DNA of 64,000 bases from Rutidosis leptorrhynchoides (GCF_046630445.1 NC_092334.1:105347501-105411500); one strand, 5' to 3'. Numbered from the stretch's first letter, positions 23,875 through 36,929 are shown. The notes: generated by a model not told the origin, from the sequence alone. A program made the numbers and translations.

Positions 23875-25849
23875 TGATATTGATTTAAACATACATATAT
23901 TTCGACGCAATATCATTTATATTTCATCAGCTTTTACCGAAACGAAGACATTCAAATGCATAATTCACGAGAAAAATGACAAAAGTAAACGCGAGCTTAA
24001 AGTTAGAAGAAATTCGATAAATGATGAATTTAAATCAAATATATATCAAGAAACATTTATTCAAGTTCAAAGAACACAAGTGGAGTGATATGCAAGTTCA
24101 AGATGATCGAAGAAAAAGAGTTCAAATGAAAGTCCAAATCGATACACGTCAACACGGGATCAACAAAGAACAAACGAAATAATAAAAATTAAAAAAAAAA
24201 AAATTGCCGTGACTCTTACGCAGATCGCGTAGGTAAGTACGCAAAACGCGTAGTATTTTAGCCTTACGCGGAACGTGTGGATGGCTACGCGAAACGCGTA
24301 ATGTTGAGACCAGATTCAGATACAAATTCACATGGGACGGTCGCTTTTGGATATAATATGACTGCTTTTTCTACTTTACAGATACAAAAGAGAACATACA
24401 GATCAAAGTAGCTACCTACTACTGAATTTCAATGCTATAATATGGAGTACGAGTTCAAAGGACAGTAGTGAGGAGTATACAACTCCAAATCCCACACAAC
24501 TTTCAAAAGACATTCAAATGCATAATTCCCTAGTGTTTGCTTAGATGTAGAGCCCCTAGTGAAATGAATTGTTATCATTTTTAAAAATTAAAATGTAACT
24601 TAAGTATTTTTAATATTGTGCCTAATTAAAAGAACAATTATTATGTACTTGGATATTTAACCCTTGTCACTTAATTTATTAGATTCAATTAACGAAAGTT
24701 ATTTTTATCTATATAAATTAAGCTTCAACATTAAAAGTGATCTAGACGAACTTATGAATAATTTACTAACACTAAATTAGAAATAAAGTTCGATGGTTTG
24801 GGTAATATCACTAGTCATATAATAGTGAAATTGTAAAAAGGGAAATCGTTATTATTTGGGTTTTGGCGAAAGTCAAAACTGGGTTGGTTCTCAATATAAA
24901 TACTTGGGGAATAGTAACTATCTAAAATAAGATCCGATGAAAATTAGATTGAATTTAGTTAGTCATAACTTTATATTTATTCGAAAGAAAAATATAAAGT
25001 TTTATACTAAAACGTTTTAATAGGGCTTAAACTCAAAACAATTCATGGATCTATAGGTGACACATTTAAGTAAACACTCCCATTTATTTATATATTGTAA
25101 AATACTTATTATTATTATTATTATTTACGTATTATTATTATTCACTTAAAATAAAAATATACATCAAAATACTCGAATTTGTACCAGAATTGTTTGTCAC
25201 ATCGAATATAACTTACGCGTATCGCGTATACATTACACGAAATTTTATTTGAATTCTAAGTTTTAAATTAAATCTTTTATTATTATCCTAAAGTAATTAA
25301 TTTACAATTAGTTTAATTATTATAATTTCCTATAATTCATTTTTATTATTCAGTTAATTTAAATAAATTTGTATTATAATTTATTGCTCAAAAAAAAATT
25401 CTAATCAATTAGTTTTATTAAAAGTTGTTATTTTATTAATTATCATTTAGTAATAAACTTATTTAGATCACAATTAGTATAATTTCAATTAATTCACTTT
25501 TAAGTTAATAATTATAAATAATGTATTCGTATAAATTAATAAGTAATATAATTAAGTTAAGATTAAGTTATATTTTATTATTATTATTATGTAGTATTAT
25601 AAATTCGTAATCCAAAACCCCCTTTAAATAAGTTTAACTTCAAAGACTATTAAAAAATAATTTAAACACTGTCTCCCTGTGGAACGAACCGGATTTACCA
25701 ACAAAATAAACAACACGAATAGGACTAGTTGCCTATATATGTGTGAAACCAACCTGAATTCATTAAAACACCACATATACAATAAATCAATTCGTGCAAC
25801 AAAACAATTCAAATCCGTTCATAAATAAAGGTACTGTTTCACACCATCA
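23875..25849 (+). repeat. E3 5' LTR (1,975 bp)
   Basis: Near-identical to the 3' LTR except for two losses: about 280 bp at ~24500 with a short filler, and about 80 bp near 25228. It contains TATAAATA (24895-24902) and clustered imperfect palindromes of TACGCG/CGCGTA (24221-24300). Confidence 0.93.
24895..24902 (+). promoter_or_regulatory. E3 LTR TATA box
   Basis: TATAAATA, conserved at 38223-38230 in the 3' LTR. It lies about 950 bp before the LTR end, a sensible U3/R position. Confidence 0.6.
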
Positions 25850-25855
25850 ACTTTT

Positions 25856-25873
25856 TGGCGCCGCTGCCGGGGA
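25856..25873 (+). other. E3 primer-binding site
   Basis: TGGCGCCGCTGCCGGGGA, six bases after the LTR end. It has the characteristic Athila/Tat tRNA-Asp-like sequence. Confidence 0.9.
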
Positions 25874-25982
25874 GCGGTTTTGTTTAAAATTTTTTAATAG
25901 ACTTTAGGTTATTCGATCCTTTTATAGGAATTCAAAACTAGAAAAGCTTTTGGTGTTATGAATTCATAATAGAAATTAATGC

Positions 25983-28478
25983 ATGAATTTACGTTCCTCC
26001 AACACTGAATTAACCCCTCCATATCCTGAACTCGAAAGAGAATTTCACGAACGTTTAAGAGCTCAAGAAGTAGAGTCTCTCGCCTAGGATTTAGAATCAC
26101 TTTCATTAAATTCTAACTCTGAACCAGATATTCAACCAATCATAAAGCCAGTTATTAAGGAAGAAGAAGAGATGGCTGTTACAAATCAAACGATGGAAGC
26201 ATTAATGAAGGCGACAAGAACAGGTCAAGGCCATGCAATTATTCAACCTACGATGACTGACGGCTTTGAAATAAAAGGTCAATTCCTTCACATGGTGACT
26301 AATACATGCCAATTCGGTGGAGCTCCAAATGAGGATGCTAACGAGCATCTTCGTAAGTTTGTAAGCATTTGCAAGCTATTCAAAATCAAGGATGTCTCCG
26401 ATGAAGTCGCATGTTTGAAAATCTTTCCATGGTCCCTAAAGGATGATGCAAGAGATTGGTTAGACTCATTACTAGAAGGTTATATCGAAGATTGGAATGA
26501 TATGATGGACAAGTTTTTGTCAGAATTCTTCCCTGCTTCAAAAGCAGCAAAATTGCAAAGTGATATAAATCACTTCAAACAAAAGCTTAATGAGACTCTT
26601 TATGAACCTTGGACCCAATTCAACAAAATGCTTAGGGTATGTCCTCAACACGGGTTGAATACATTCCAAAAAGTCCAAATATTCTATAAAGGAGTCAATG
26701 TGGCTACTAGAAAAGATATAGATGTTGCAGCTGGAGGTTCGATCATGAAGAAAACACCAGAAGATGCTCACACTATCATTGCCGATATAGCAGCACATTC
26801 TCATAATTGGCATCAAGAGATAGAATTCTCTAGATCATCAACCGTTGCTAATATCGAAAGCAATGATGAAATTACTTCTTTAAAAGTTCAAATGGCAAAT
26901 CAAGCAAGACAAATTGAGAAAGTAACCAAGGAAATGCATGCTATCAGGGTAGGATGTGAACTATGCCAAGGTCCCCATCTTACCAGAGATTGTGATCAAG
27001 CAACGATGGAAGAGCAAGCAAATTTCCTAGGTTACTTGCGAAAAGGTGAAATGAATTTCAACGATTTTCCAGCGATAGAAGCAAATAACCGAAAATATCC
27101 TCCAATTAACAACTACCAAGTAGGAGGACCTTCAGGTTTAAATAATAATAACTATCAAGGAGGAAATCCGGTTTACCAAAATAACCGAAATTTCCAAAAT
27201 CAAAATCAAAATCAAAGAAATGCACTACCAGGTTACAATAACCTAAACAATCGAAATCAACCTCAACGAATTTATCAAAATAATTTCCAACACAATCAAC
27301 CACAACCACAAGCACTTATGCAACCACAACCCGAAAAGAAATCCGGTTTAAAAGATCTCTTAAGAGATTTTATGGTTAAGCACGAGCAAACTGCGAAAAT
27401 TCAAACTCAACAAATTCGAAATCAACAAGCTACGATTCAGAATTTAGAAAGAGATGTTGGAAGGATCTCACAGTTACTATCAGAGTGGCCACCAGGCGCT
27501 CTCCCCTCAAATACTCAAGTGAATCCCAACAACAATCAAACAAGGAATGAGCATGTAAATGCTATAACTACTAGAAGTGGTTTAACTGTTAACCCAGAAA
27601 CTAGTAAGACCTCAGAAGTTCCTTTGTCTTCTTCTAGTTTACAAGATCCTGTTGATATAGATGAGCATGTTGAGAAAGAACAAGAGAAGAATGATCCACC
27701 AGAGATCATATCGAAGAAAAGTGAAGAAACACATGTAAAGGTGCACAAGGAACCTATTCCATACCCGAAGGCATTAAAGAAAGACAAACTCGCGATCCAA
27801 TATCAAAAATTTGCAGATATGATCAAGCAAATTAGCATTAACATGCCACTCGCGGAAGTTCTTAGGGGTATGCCAAATTATGGAAGGTTTATCAAGGATC
27901 TCATAGCCGATAAAGGTAAATATGAAGAGGTTTCAACCACATTCCTCAATGAGAAATGCTCAGCAATTTTGCAAAAGCAAAAGATGCCACCGAAACTCGG
28001 AGATCCTGGTAGTTTCATTATTCCGTGTCTGATAGGAGATTCAGTAATGTACGATGCATTAGCTGACTTAGGCTCAAGTATCAATCTTATGCCACACTCC
28101 TTATACTTAAAACTAAACCTAGGAGATCTAAAACCAACTAGGATGTGTATACGCCTAGCAGATAGAACTTTTAACTATCCTATTGGTATTGCCGAAAACC
28201 TACCAGTTAAAGTCAATCATTTAATCTTTCCTGCCGACTTCGTTGTCCTTGAAATGGAAGAAGATAGCAAGGTTCCCCTAATTCTAGGGCGACCATTTCT
28301 AAATACTGCTTACGCACAATTGCGTGTTAAAGACAAAAAGCTTAGTCTAGGTGTATGGGAAGATAGAGTTACCTTAAACATAGATAAAGCTATGAAACAA
28401 CCTATCTCCTCCGATGATGAATGTTATAAGGTAGACATTGTTGATTTTTGTGTGAAAAAGAATTGCAAGAATTACTAA
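25983..28478 (+). pseudogene. E3 gag-protease
   Basis: The frame starts at ATG 25983 (MNLRSSNTELTPPYPELE), has a TAG at 26085-26087 and is then open to 28478; the next in-frame ATG is 26172. From that ATG, residues ~20-210 are the Athila gag core (FPWSLKDDARDWLDSL, FLSEFFPASK). A zinc knuckle CELCQGPHLTRDC lies near 260, an Asn/Gln-rich linker at 320-400, a coiled-coil-like Gln-rich helix near 415-440, and the aspartic protease near 620-740 with catalytic DLGSS, SINLMPHSLY and LILGRPFL. Gag forms the particle; the protease cuts the polyprotein. The frame ends about 25 bases before the pol frame opens, so an indel near 28480 has split the original gag-pol. Confidence 0.88.
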
Positions 28479-28504
28479 ATATAGACACCTCGAACTTCAC
28501 CCCA

Positions 28505-29853
28505 ATGAGTGAAAGTGATGAATTCGATGTAGAACTTGAACTTGACGAATTGTTGAAAGTAGTCATCGATGAAGATTGATGTGAGGAAGAAATTCCCAAG
28601 GAATATGAACCCTTTGAAGAAATTACCGATGGTAACAGGTTCCGAATAAAATATTCCTTGGAAGAACCACCAACCTTGGAACTTAAAGAACTCCCGGAAC
28701 ATTTGGAGTATGCTTATCTCCAAGGTACATCACAATTACCTATTATAATTTCATCAAAACTCTCAGATGACGAAAAGAGTAGGTTAACGTCCATTCTAAA
28801 AACTCACAAGAAAGCAATTGCTTGGAAAACAACCGATATTTCAGGGATTAACCCCGCTTATTGTACTCATAAGATTCTAATGGAAGAAGATTTTAAACCC
28901 GTGGTACAAAGACAACGAAGGTTAAACCCTAACATGAAAGAAGTTGTCAAAAGGAGGTTATCAAGTTACTTGATGCCGGGTTAATATACCCTATATCCGA
29001 TAGCCGATGGGTTAGTCCTGTTCAAGTGGTACCTAAGAAAGGGGGTACAACTGTTATTCTTAATGATAAAAATGAACTCGTTCCTACAAGAACAGTCACT
29101 GGTTGGAGAGTTTGTATAGACTACCGTCGTTTAAACGATGCCATAAGGAAAGATCATTTCCCACTTCCTTATATTGACCAAATGCTAGAACGTTTAGCGG
29201 GAAAAGAGTACTATTGTTTCCTTGATGGATTCTCCGGTTATTTTCAAATTCCCATTGATCCAAAAGACCAAGACAAGACAACTTTTACTTGTCCATTTGG
29301 TACATTCGCATACCGACGAATGCCGTTCGGATTATACAACGCGCCAGGCACCTTTCAAAGGTGTATGATGGAAATATTTCATGACATGATAGAAGGAAGT
29401 ATGGAAGTCTTTATGGATGATTTCTCTGTTTTTGGAGACTCCTTCGATTCATGCCTTTCAAACCTCGAGCGAATGTTAATTCGTTGTGAGGAATCAAATC
29501 TTGTTTTAAATTGGGAAAAATGCCACTTCATGGTGAAGGAAGGCATTGTTTTAGGACACAAGATTTCTCGAGATGGAATGGAAGTAGACAAAGCCAAGAT
29601 CGATGTAATCTCAAAGCTTCCTCCTCCAACTAACGTTAAAGGAATTCGTAGTTTCTTAGGTCATGCGGGATTCTATCGACGATTTATAAAGGATTTTTCC
29701 AAAATCGCTAGACCCATGACTAAACTTCTCGAGAAAAATAGTACATTCGATTTCAATAACGAATGCTTACAAGCTTTCTCCATTCTAAAAGATAAACTTA
29801 CGAATGCACCCATTATGGTCCGACTGGTCCAAACCTTTCGAGCTAATGTGTGA
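28505..29853 (+). pseudogene. E3 reverse transcriptase
   Basis: The frame opens with an acidic linker, has a TGA at 28577-28579, continues (LEYAYLQG, SILKTHKKAIAWK) and shifts near 28975 into the next frame. There the palm/fingers motifs stand: VQVVPKKGG, WRVCIDYRRLNDAIRKDHFP, FCFLDGFSGY-like, the catalytic VFMDDFSVFG and FLGHAGFYRRFI. The frame is lost again near 29815, a few codons before RNase H. RT copies the element RNA to DNA. The active-site MDD is intact but the protein is broken by two frameshifts and a stop. Confidence 0.9.
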
Positions 29854-31573
29854 TGCTAGTGATTTCGCGATGGGAGCTGTTTTAGGTCAATGTCAAGATA
29901 ACAAATTTCAACCAATCTACTACGCAAGTAAAACACTTACAGGAGCTCAGTTGAATTACACAACTACTGAGAAGGAGCTTCTTGCAGTAGTTTTTGCTTT
30001 CGATAAGTTTAGATCTTACTTAGTGTTATCTAAAACAATTGTTTATACCGATCATTCAGCCCTAAAGTACTTATTCAAAAAGCAAGATACTAAACCTAGA
30101 CTAATTCGTTGGATTCTTCTCCTACAAGAATTCGACATTGAAATTAAGGATAAAAAACGAGCTGAAAATCTCATTGCAGATCACTTATTTGAAAATCCTA
30201 ACTTAGAAACACTCGACGAATCTGTTATTCACGATACTTTTCCGGACGAGTGCCTTATGAGAATTGAAACAGAAGAAGAAATTCCATGGTTTGTGGGCTA
30301 TGCTAATTATCTAGCCGCAGGAATTCTTGTTAAAAATCAAACTTATCAGCAAAAGAAGAAATTCTTTGCTGATCTGAAGTTTTACTTCTGGGAAAGCCCT
30401 AACCTCTTTCGTATAGGGGCTGACCAAGTTATTTGTCGATGTGTATACAGAAAAGAAGCTCAACAAATTCTAGAGCACTGTCATGAAGGACCGGCTGGTG
30501 GACATTTCGGACCAAGCTATACAGCCAAAAAGGTTTTTGACTCAGGTTTTTACTGGCCTACAATTTTTAAAGATGCACACAATATGGTAAAAACTTGTGA
30601 TGCTTGTCAAAGATCTGGAAATATATCCAAGAGAGATGAAATGCCACAACAAAGCATCCTAGTATGCGAAGTATTCGACATTTGGGGTATTGACTTCATG
30701 GGTTCATTCACCGCTTCTAAAAAATGCAAATACATTCTCGTCGCAGTTGATTACGTTTCTAAATGGGCTGAAGCAAAAGCCCTACCCACTAACGATGCTC
30801 GAGTTGTTGTCAGCTTTCTTAAAAATCTTTTCTCGCATTTTGGGATTCCAAAAGCATTAATCAGTGATCGTGGAACTCATTTTACAAATCAACTACTCGA
30901 GAAAGTGCTTAAAAAGTACGGAGTTAATCATCGTTTTTCAACTTCTTACCACCCTCAAACAAGTGGCCAAGTTGAAAACACAAACAGAGGTCTTAAACGA
31001 ATTTTAGAAAGAACGGTTAAAAATAATCCAAAAATCTGGCATCGAAAGCTAGATGATGCGCTTTGGGCATTTAGAACCGCATTTAAAACACCCATTGGTA
31101 CTACACCTTTCCGATTAATTTATGGTAAGGCGTGTCATCTACCTGTCGAAGTTGAACACAAGGCATACTGGGCTCTGAGAGAATGTAATACCGACCTTGT
31201 GAAAGCCGGAGAAAACCGATTCTTGCAACTGAATGAATTAGATGAATTAAGACTACAAGCGTATGAAAACTCTAAAACATACAAGGAGAAAACTAAAAGA
31301 TGGCACGATGCACGGTTAAAAGAAAAGAAAGAATTTGAACAAGGGGATAAAGTATTAGTATTCCAATCACGTTTTAAGTTTTCACCTGGGAAACTTAGAT
31401 CCCGGTGGACTGGGCCATATATAATAAAACAAGTTTTTCCATCTGGATATGCAGAATTATATAGCAAAGACGGTGGAACTTTCAAAGTGAACGGTCATCG
31501 ACTCAAATTATACTTGGAAGGAATCAATACTACGGAAAGAGACGAGATCACCTTCTACCCTAAGGACAAGTAA
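29804..31573 (+). CDS. E3 RNase H-integrase (open 3' half of pol)
   Basis: About 580 codons are open. RNase H occupies residues ~10-135 ([46 protein letters not shown]). Integrase follows: HHCC zinc domain around 225-275 ([12 protein letters not shown] ... CDACQRSG), DDE core with [16 protein letters not shown] and [13 protein letters not shown], and a C-terminal basic domain ([17 protein letters not shown]). There is no chromodomain, as expected for Athila. The frame overlaps the end of the RT frame, the mark of an indel. It would act as part of a polyprotein in the cytoplasmic particle and nucleus. Confidence 0.9.
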   Translation: MHPLWSDWSKPFELMCDASDFAMGAVLGQCQDNKFQPIYYASKTLTGAQLNYTTTEKELLAVVFAFDKFRSYLVLSKTIVYTDHSALKYLFKKQDTKPRLIRWILLLQEFDIEIKDKKRAENLIADHLFENPNLETLDESVIHDTFPDECLMRIETEEEIPWFVGYANYLAAGILVKNQTYQQKKKFFADLKFYFWESPNLFRIGADQVICRCVYRKEAQQILEHCHEGPAGGHFGPSYTAKKVFDSGFYWPTIFKDAHNMVKTCDACQRSGNISKRDEMPQQSILVCEVFDIWGIDFMGSFTASKKCKYILVAVDYVSKWAEAKALPTNDARVVVSFLKNLFSHFGIPKALISDRGTHFTNQLLEKVLKKYGVNHRFSTSYHPQTSGQVENTNRGLKRILERTVKNNPKIWHRKLDDALWAFRTAFKTPIGTTPFRLIYGKACHLPVEVEHKAYWALRECNTDLVKAGENRFLQLNELDELRLQAYENSKTYKEKTKRWHDARLKEKKEFEQGDKVLVFQSRFKFSPGKLRSRWTGPYIIKQVFPSGYAELYSKDGGTFKVNGHRLKLYLEGINTTERDEITFYPKDK

Positions 31574-31740
31574 ATTCAGGGTAACTTTAAGGTTTTTCAA
31601 CTCCATTATCAAACTTTATTTTCATCTTTAAGAGTGGGGTTTGTTCGGTCTTTTCCTAGCAGACACTAAAGAACTAGTCTTCTCCCTCCATTCTCCCTTA
31701 TTATTTTTTTTTTCATTTTTATTTATTGTTTATTTTCAAG

Positions 31741-31983
31741 ATGCGCAATCAATATGTCTACAACCACTTCTTTTTGATGTGCGATAAAATTTTACCAAGA
31801 GATGTGGTTTTAGATATAAAGAGAAGATGCGATCAGGCGAGTAAAGAAATAAGGCAAAAACTTAACGAGAAAAATTATGCCAAAGAAAAATCAAAATCAG
31901 CTAAGAAACGTCGAGCGCGTCATTTGGGCAAGTGTGTAAAATGTGAAAAACCAGCTCATTATGGAAATTGGCCAAAGAACTAG
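31741..31983 (+). CDS. E3 small basic ORF with zinc-knuckle-like end
   Basis: About 80 codons from ATG 31741. It has a Lys/Arg-rich middle (KEKSKSAKKRRARHLGKC) and a CVKCEKPAHYGNW ending that resembles a CCHC knuckle whose last Cys is lost. After the stop the same frame stays readable for ~55 codons (CREGPFKCSKENLLNQRGYA), so the stop may be secondary. It lies just after pol and before the long spacer. Function unknown. Confidence 0.45.
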   Translation: MRNQYVYNHFFLMCDKILPRDVVLDIKRRCDQASKEIRQKLNEKNYAKEKSKSAKKRRARHLGKCVKCEKPAHYGNWPKN

Positions 31984-33842
31984 ACGGACTCTAATTACGA
32001 GTACGTAACCTTGTGCCGAGAAGGACCTTTTAAATGTTCAAAGGAAAACCTCTTAAACCAACGAGGTTACGCCTACGAAGCCATGGGAGCGAAATGGTAC
32101 GACTCCACTATGAGGCAAGTCGACGCGGTTTCACAATCTAATTCTTTCTCTCGCCAATTGTGTGTTTGTGCATTTTTGTGTGTTTGTTAATTTTTGTGAG
32201 TTTATGTTTTGGTGTGTTTTAGTTTGTATTTGTTTGTTGTGTTTTTTTGTAAAAAAAAAAAAAAAGGTCTACCATTTAAAATTGATAAGCCTTGAGTTCA
32301 ACCTATTTTCATTGAAAACGATAATGTTAAGTGTAACAACTGAATTGCCGTTCTTCAAATTGCACGAAATTTATTGTTGTATTCATAATATATCTTTTAA
32401 ATGGTAAACCACCAAAAACAAAAGAAAAATTAAAACTACTAAAAATATACTTTTTTATCAATAACCGTAAAGATATATAGCTTGTAAACTTTTGTCATGG
32501 GTAATGATAGGTGTAACAACCGAGATTATCTCTACCTAGTTGACAGGAAACAAAGTTTTAAGTTTAAAAATTAGTTGGTTTGAAAGTATATAAAAAAAAT
32601 ATAGAGTGTATTTTAAATTCATTTAATTTTTATTTTTCATGTACTTGTTTTTAATTTTAAAATATTAATTTTCTTTTAATTTAAAATTTTAAAAAGAAAA
32701 AAAAAATAGAGTGTTTTGTTTTTAAGTTGTTTTTGAAAAATATTAAAACTTTACCTTTTAAAGAATTAAATTTTATAAGTTGAATTTGAAAATTTGTAAA
32801 CGGATAAAGACTAGGTATAACAACCGAAATTTCCGTAACAACAAATATAAATTTATAAAAGATATTTTAAAATTTTAATTACTTTTATCGTAAAAAAAAG
32901 GGTCCTAAAGCTTACGCGAAACGTGTGGCTATCCACACGGAACGCGTACAATCGAACGATACGCGAAACGCGTAGTACTATGCGAAACGCGTAGAGTGTA
33001 AAACTAGAGAGGATATCAGTCGACCAGCAGCCTTGTTCTTCACACTCTTAATTTTTTTTTTTTTTTGCTGTGCACGAAGGAGAAACCCAAAAACCCCAAA
33101 AATCTCACCCACAATTTAAATAAACACTATCAATCTTCCCCAATTCTTCCATCTATCAACATGCCGAGATTGATAAGGGTCCTAAACCCATTTTACCACT
33201 TGTTCTTCAAATTTTTCATTATTTATTTGTTTAGCTTTAATCCGAATTTAGAGCTTGTTATTGTTAAATTTTGCTTGATTATTCTATGGCTATGTTGGTA
33301 GTATGTTATTAAACCCGATTAGCATGAAAATTTGATGTTTAATTGATTATTGAAAAGTTAGGGTTTGTAGAAATTGGGAAATTGAGGAATTGCTATTGAA
33401 ATGTGTTATTTTGGTTCTAATTAGATGTTTTTAAAAGTTTTGATAGCAGTAGAACCTTTGAATATAAGTTTGATTGTTTAATTTTGTGATTTTTATTTTC
33501 GTCTAAATTTCATAATTTTTGCAATTGTCATGAATCAAGTATGGATTGTAATGATGATTAGGAGCTGGAATATACGCAATGTGATTGAATTGGATTATAT
33601 ATTCTTAGCTAATTGCGTGTTCCACTTGTGAATTAAACTTTGTTTTAGAAACTTGATTTATGATTATGAATTTTTGATTTATTTTTGTTTGTTTTAATTT
33701 TTAGAAGTAAACTGTTGTTGAAATATTGATTCCTGTGGTGTTGAAAAAATCTTGTATGTCAAGGATGAATTCTTTGCTAACATTAACATACCCAATTGGG
33801 ACAATACTCTTATTTTAAAATATTATGCAGTGATTATTTAGA
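31984..33842. other. E3 spacer between pol and the env-position ORF
   Basis: T-rich, low-coding sequence. It includes the CGCG palindrome cluster (32912-32998), a T-run (33053-33066) followed by a leader-like stretch and a small ATG frame at 33161, and a pyrimidine-rich/branch-like region ending in ATTATTTAG just before the next ATG. It could be a subgenomic leader and intron for the downstream ORF; this is inference. Confidence 0.4.
32912..32998. repeat. Cluster of TACGCG-AA-CGCGTA imperfect palindromes
   Basis: At least four copies of an ACGCGAAACGCGTA-type motif in under 90 bp, spaced by about 12-25 bp. The same motif occurs in both E3 LTRs (24221-24300, 37285-37370, 38538-38632). CpG-rich words are otherwise rare in this AT-rich element. 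Confidence 0.85.
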
Positions 33843-35383
33843 ATGAGAGCTGTAAACCAACAGCAAGGGGAAGAACAAGTAACACCGAAAATGGAACAAC
33901 AACTTCAGAACCTACACCCGAGCCTGAGATTTCCTTATGATTTACCTAACCGATTACAAAAGGTTAAAGACTTACTTTCTCTGGTAATAGAAACATCTCT
34001 CCAGTATACGTTGTGGATTGGGCTCCTTTAGGACACCCAGTCAACTTAGATGAACAAATATGGGGAATTTTAAACCAACGTTTCACAAACAAATTTGGAA
34101 TGACTTTGGTTTTTAATGATTTTGAGAAGTTGTTTAATTTAAATAGCCCTGTATATAGAGAATGGTGTTTAGAGTTCTATTCTACCGTTAGAATGAGTTT
34201 ACACCCAGAAACTATCAATGACCCTAATTTTCTACAATTTCGACTGGGTGGGGTAGATAGAAGTATGTCCCTAAGCAACGTGACTGACGCATTAGGGATT
34301 TACACCGTTGAGGAGATGTTGGCTCCCGGTTTTAGGGAGTATATTTTTACAGGGGCTAGATATACAGGAAATTATGATTCTTCGAGAGTCTGGCAATCTT
34401 TTACTCGAAGGAATACATATGAGCCAGGCCAAGAATCATACCTAAAGATCACTGATGTTCGCTTTAGAATAATTCATAAATTTATAGCGAACACAATAAA
34501 CTAAAGGTCATTTAGTAATACAGATAAAATTAATTATATCAACCTTTGGTATTTAGATGCGATCAGAGATAGGGATACATTTGTTAGTATACCCTATGGA
34601 GTTGCTTACTTTTTGGCCCATGTTGGTAAAGGTGCTAGAGGGACAAGTGACATGTCGGGGGGTCATTACATCACGTGTCTAGGAAACTGCTTTGAACTCG
34701 ACCCAAGTGAATCAGAACCTCCAATCCAACCGGTAGATCAAGCTGTTAAAACTTTAGGATTGGATGTATATAAGACGGTAAAGGCTATACATGTGAGGGG
34801 TGGGGTAATTAGTTTAAGACGACAAGAAGTTGTTGCTTCTGCTCCTATGGAGGAGGATGAGGAACCCGCGAGGGAAACTAGGAGGAGACGAAGACAGCCA
34901 GATCAGGCTAGTTCATCTAGTGCAGGTATTTCTGATTTCGATATGCTACAAAATTCGTTTGATTCATTGAGTTTAGACGTAAGAAACTCATATGAAACAT
35001 GGGGACAGAGATCAGAAAACAATTACACTAGTTTGTCTCGACAGTTAGGGGATGTAAGGGCAACCCGATTAGATCAGGGAAATATTCTAGAAAACATCCG
35101 CAACGATTAGAGGGGCCAAGGAGCACAGTTAGAGTGGGCGCATCATCAGGCATACTTATACGCAGCTAACCCACAGACTTACACACCCTCAGCCTTTCCT
35201 TCATACCCCCAATGGCAAGCACACGGTAACCCTCTACCTCCACCTTATGACCCCAACGCTGCCCTAGCCGCAAGTCAGGAAGCCTATAGGCGTTTTTACG
35301 AGGAACAACGCCTAAATGAACAGCGGCAGCAACAGCAACGGGAACAAGAAGATCAGGGAGGCCCTGCGTGGTCATTTTTCTAG
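33843..35383 (+). pseudogene. E3 env-position ORF (Athila third ORF)
   Basis: The reading frame begins at ATG 33843 and shifts near 34010. It continues in one frame to TAG 35381-35383 with stops at 34502-34504 and 35108-35110. The first ~300 residues resemble the plant-transposon-protein domain found in Athila third ORFs (EQIWGILNQRFTNKFGM, VYREWCLEFYSTVRMSLHPE, INYINLWYLDAIRDRD). The rest is a Glu/Arg-rich hinge, a coiled-coil-like stretch and a Pro/Gln-rich tail. No signal peptide or clear membrane segment is seen, so it is env-like by position only. Role unknown; it is not functional here. Confidence 0.75.
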
Positions 35384-36929
35384 TTTTCTTTTTAGTTTTA
35401 GAACAATTTATTTTGTATTTGTTTTTGTAAAATTATTTTTATGGTGTGTTAATTTACTTTTACTTTTATATATTTTATACAAAAACTTTTAGTGTGGGGT
35501 AAAATTTTTGTACTACTAAAGTACAACCTCATCTCGTTTGTGATTGACATATTTGCTGACAGGTACTTACGATGATGAGATTCGACATAGCAAAACACGA
35601 AAGCATTATTGTGATAAAAAGGAATGGCTATGTTCATACAATAAGCATTTTACAATCTCCAATTGCTTAACAAACGAAGTTCTAAATACTTTACACTTTT
35701 GTCCTCTCAAATTTATACATTTTAATCTGATTTTATGTAATGAGGGCATTACATAATCTTAAGTGTGGGGTGGGAGTATATAAATTCTCGAGAACTTATA
35801 ATTTAGTGGTTTTTATGAAAGTTTTTACAATTTTTAAACAAATATAACTAATCAATTTTTAAGGTAATTACGAGCAATTAAAGATTAGGTGTCAAAAACC
35901 GAAATTATTATCTCCATACATTAAAAATACATAAGTTTATTTGATTAAAATATTTAAAAGAAAACCAAATATAAAGGAATTTATAAACCCATATGTTTAG
36001 AACCATTTATCACATGTTTCTATGAAGTTTATTGCAGATATCATTGCTTTGGAATGTATAAACCTGAATATCTTATTAAGGAAGTAAAGTCTTCCAAAAT
36101 GACACACTTGCTAACTTATTTTAGAAGATGTAGTCCAGAACAGCTGTAGGTTGACGAAAAATCTTGAAAAGTCATCTCTATCATCGGCTGGAAATCCACC
36201 TCACCTCAGCATCAAACAGGGTTTTTGGTGGTCAGACTTATCCTAACCATGAGATGGATCTGTCTCGTACAATGGTGGGCACATTGCAAATTAGCTTTTA
36301 AGACTAATGAATCTAATCCCCAGATGGATGATCTTCGTAAAGATCAACCGCATCTATGTTTGATCGCGGTCAACATACATATGCCATAACAAATTGAGGT
36401 GTGCAAACTCATGGTTCACCTATGATATTTGGACACGATATAATTTTATTCTAAAACTTATGCTATTTTATGAATTATATTGTGTAAAATCATTTTTAGG
36501 ACATTCGGTTTCAAGTTCCATGATACTTCAATTATAGGGCCGGATAGCTTGCTAATCGCCGACTGAGACTACGGTTTTCAGTTACCCTCAACTGGAATTT
36601 GAGGTTAAAACCGGAAAACGTGTCTAGTGTAAAAACTAGCATGCCATTTTATAAAATCTTAAAACGTTTTCACAAGGTCCAATTTTCCCTAACGATCCAA
36701 ATTTTTAAACCTTAATCACGAGTTTCTACTTTGTTTCTGTTGTCAGAATTTCATTTCGTGTGGTGTGCACATGATCCAATAAATATTGTGTAGTGTTTCC
36801 AACTTATTCCATATAGCGTGTGTTTTTATTTCGTGTAGCGTGTGTGTGTGATTTAATGTTCGATATGGAAAAATATGTAATGTTCCTATTCTATTTAGAA
36901 GATGTAATTGCTTGAGGATAAGCAATGTT
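35384..36929. other. E3 3' non-coding region
   Basis: No credible gene. It contains two copies of a purine-tract-like decamer (AGTGTGGGGT at 35491-35500; AAGTGTGGGG at 35761-35770) before the true tract near 36931. Confidence 0.6.

Noticed and set aside
27106..27787. Minus-strand frames opposite E3 gag
   Set aside because: Shadows of Asn/Gln-rich coding sequence on the plus strand.
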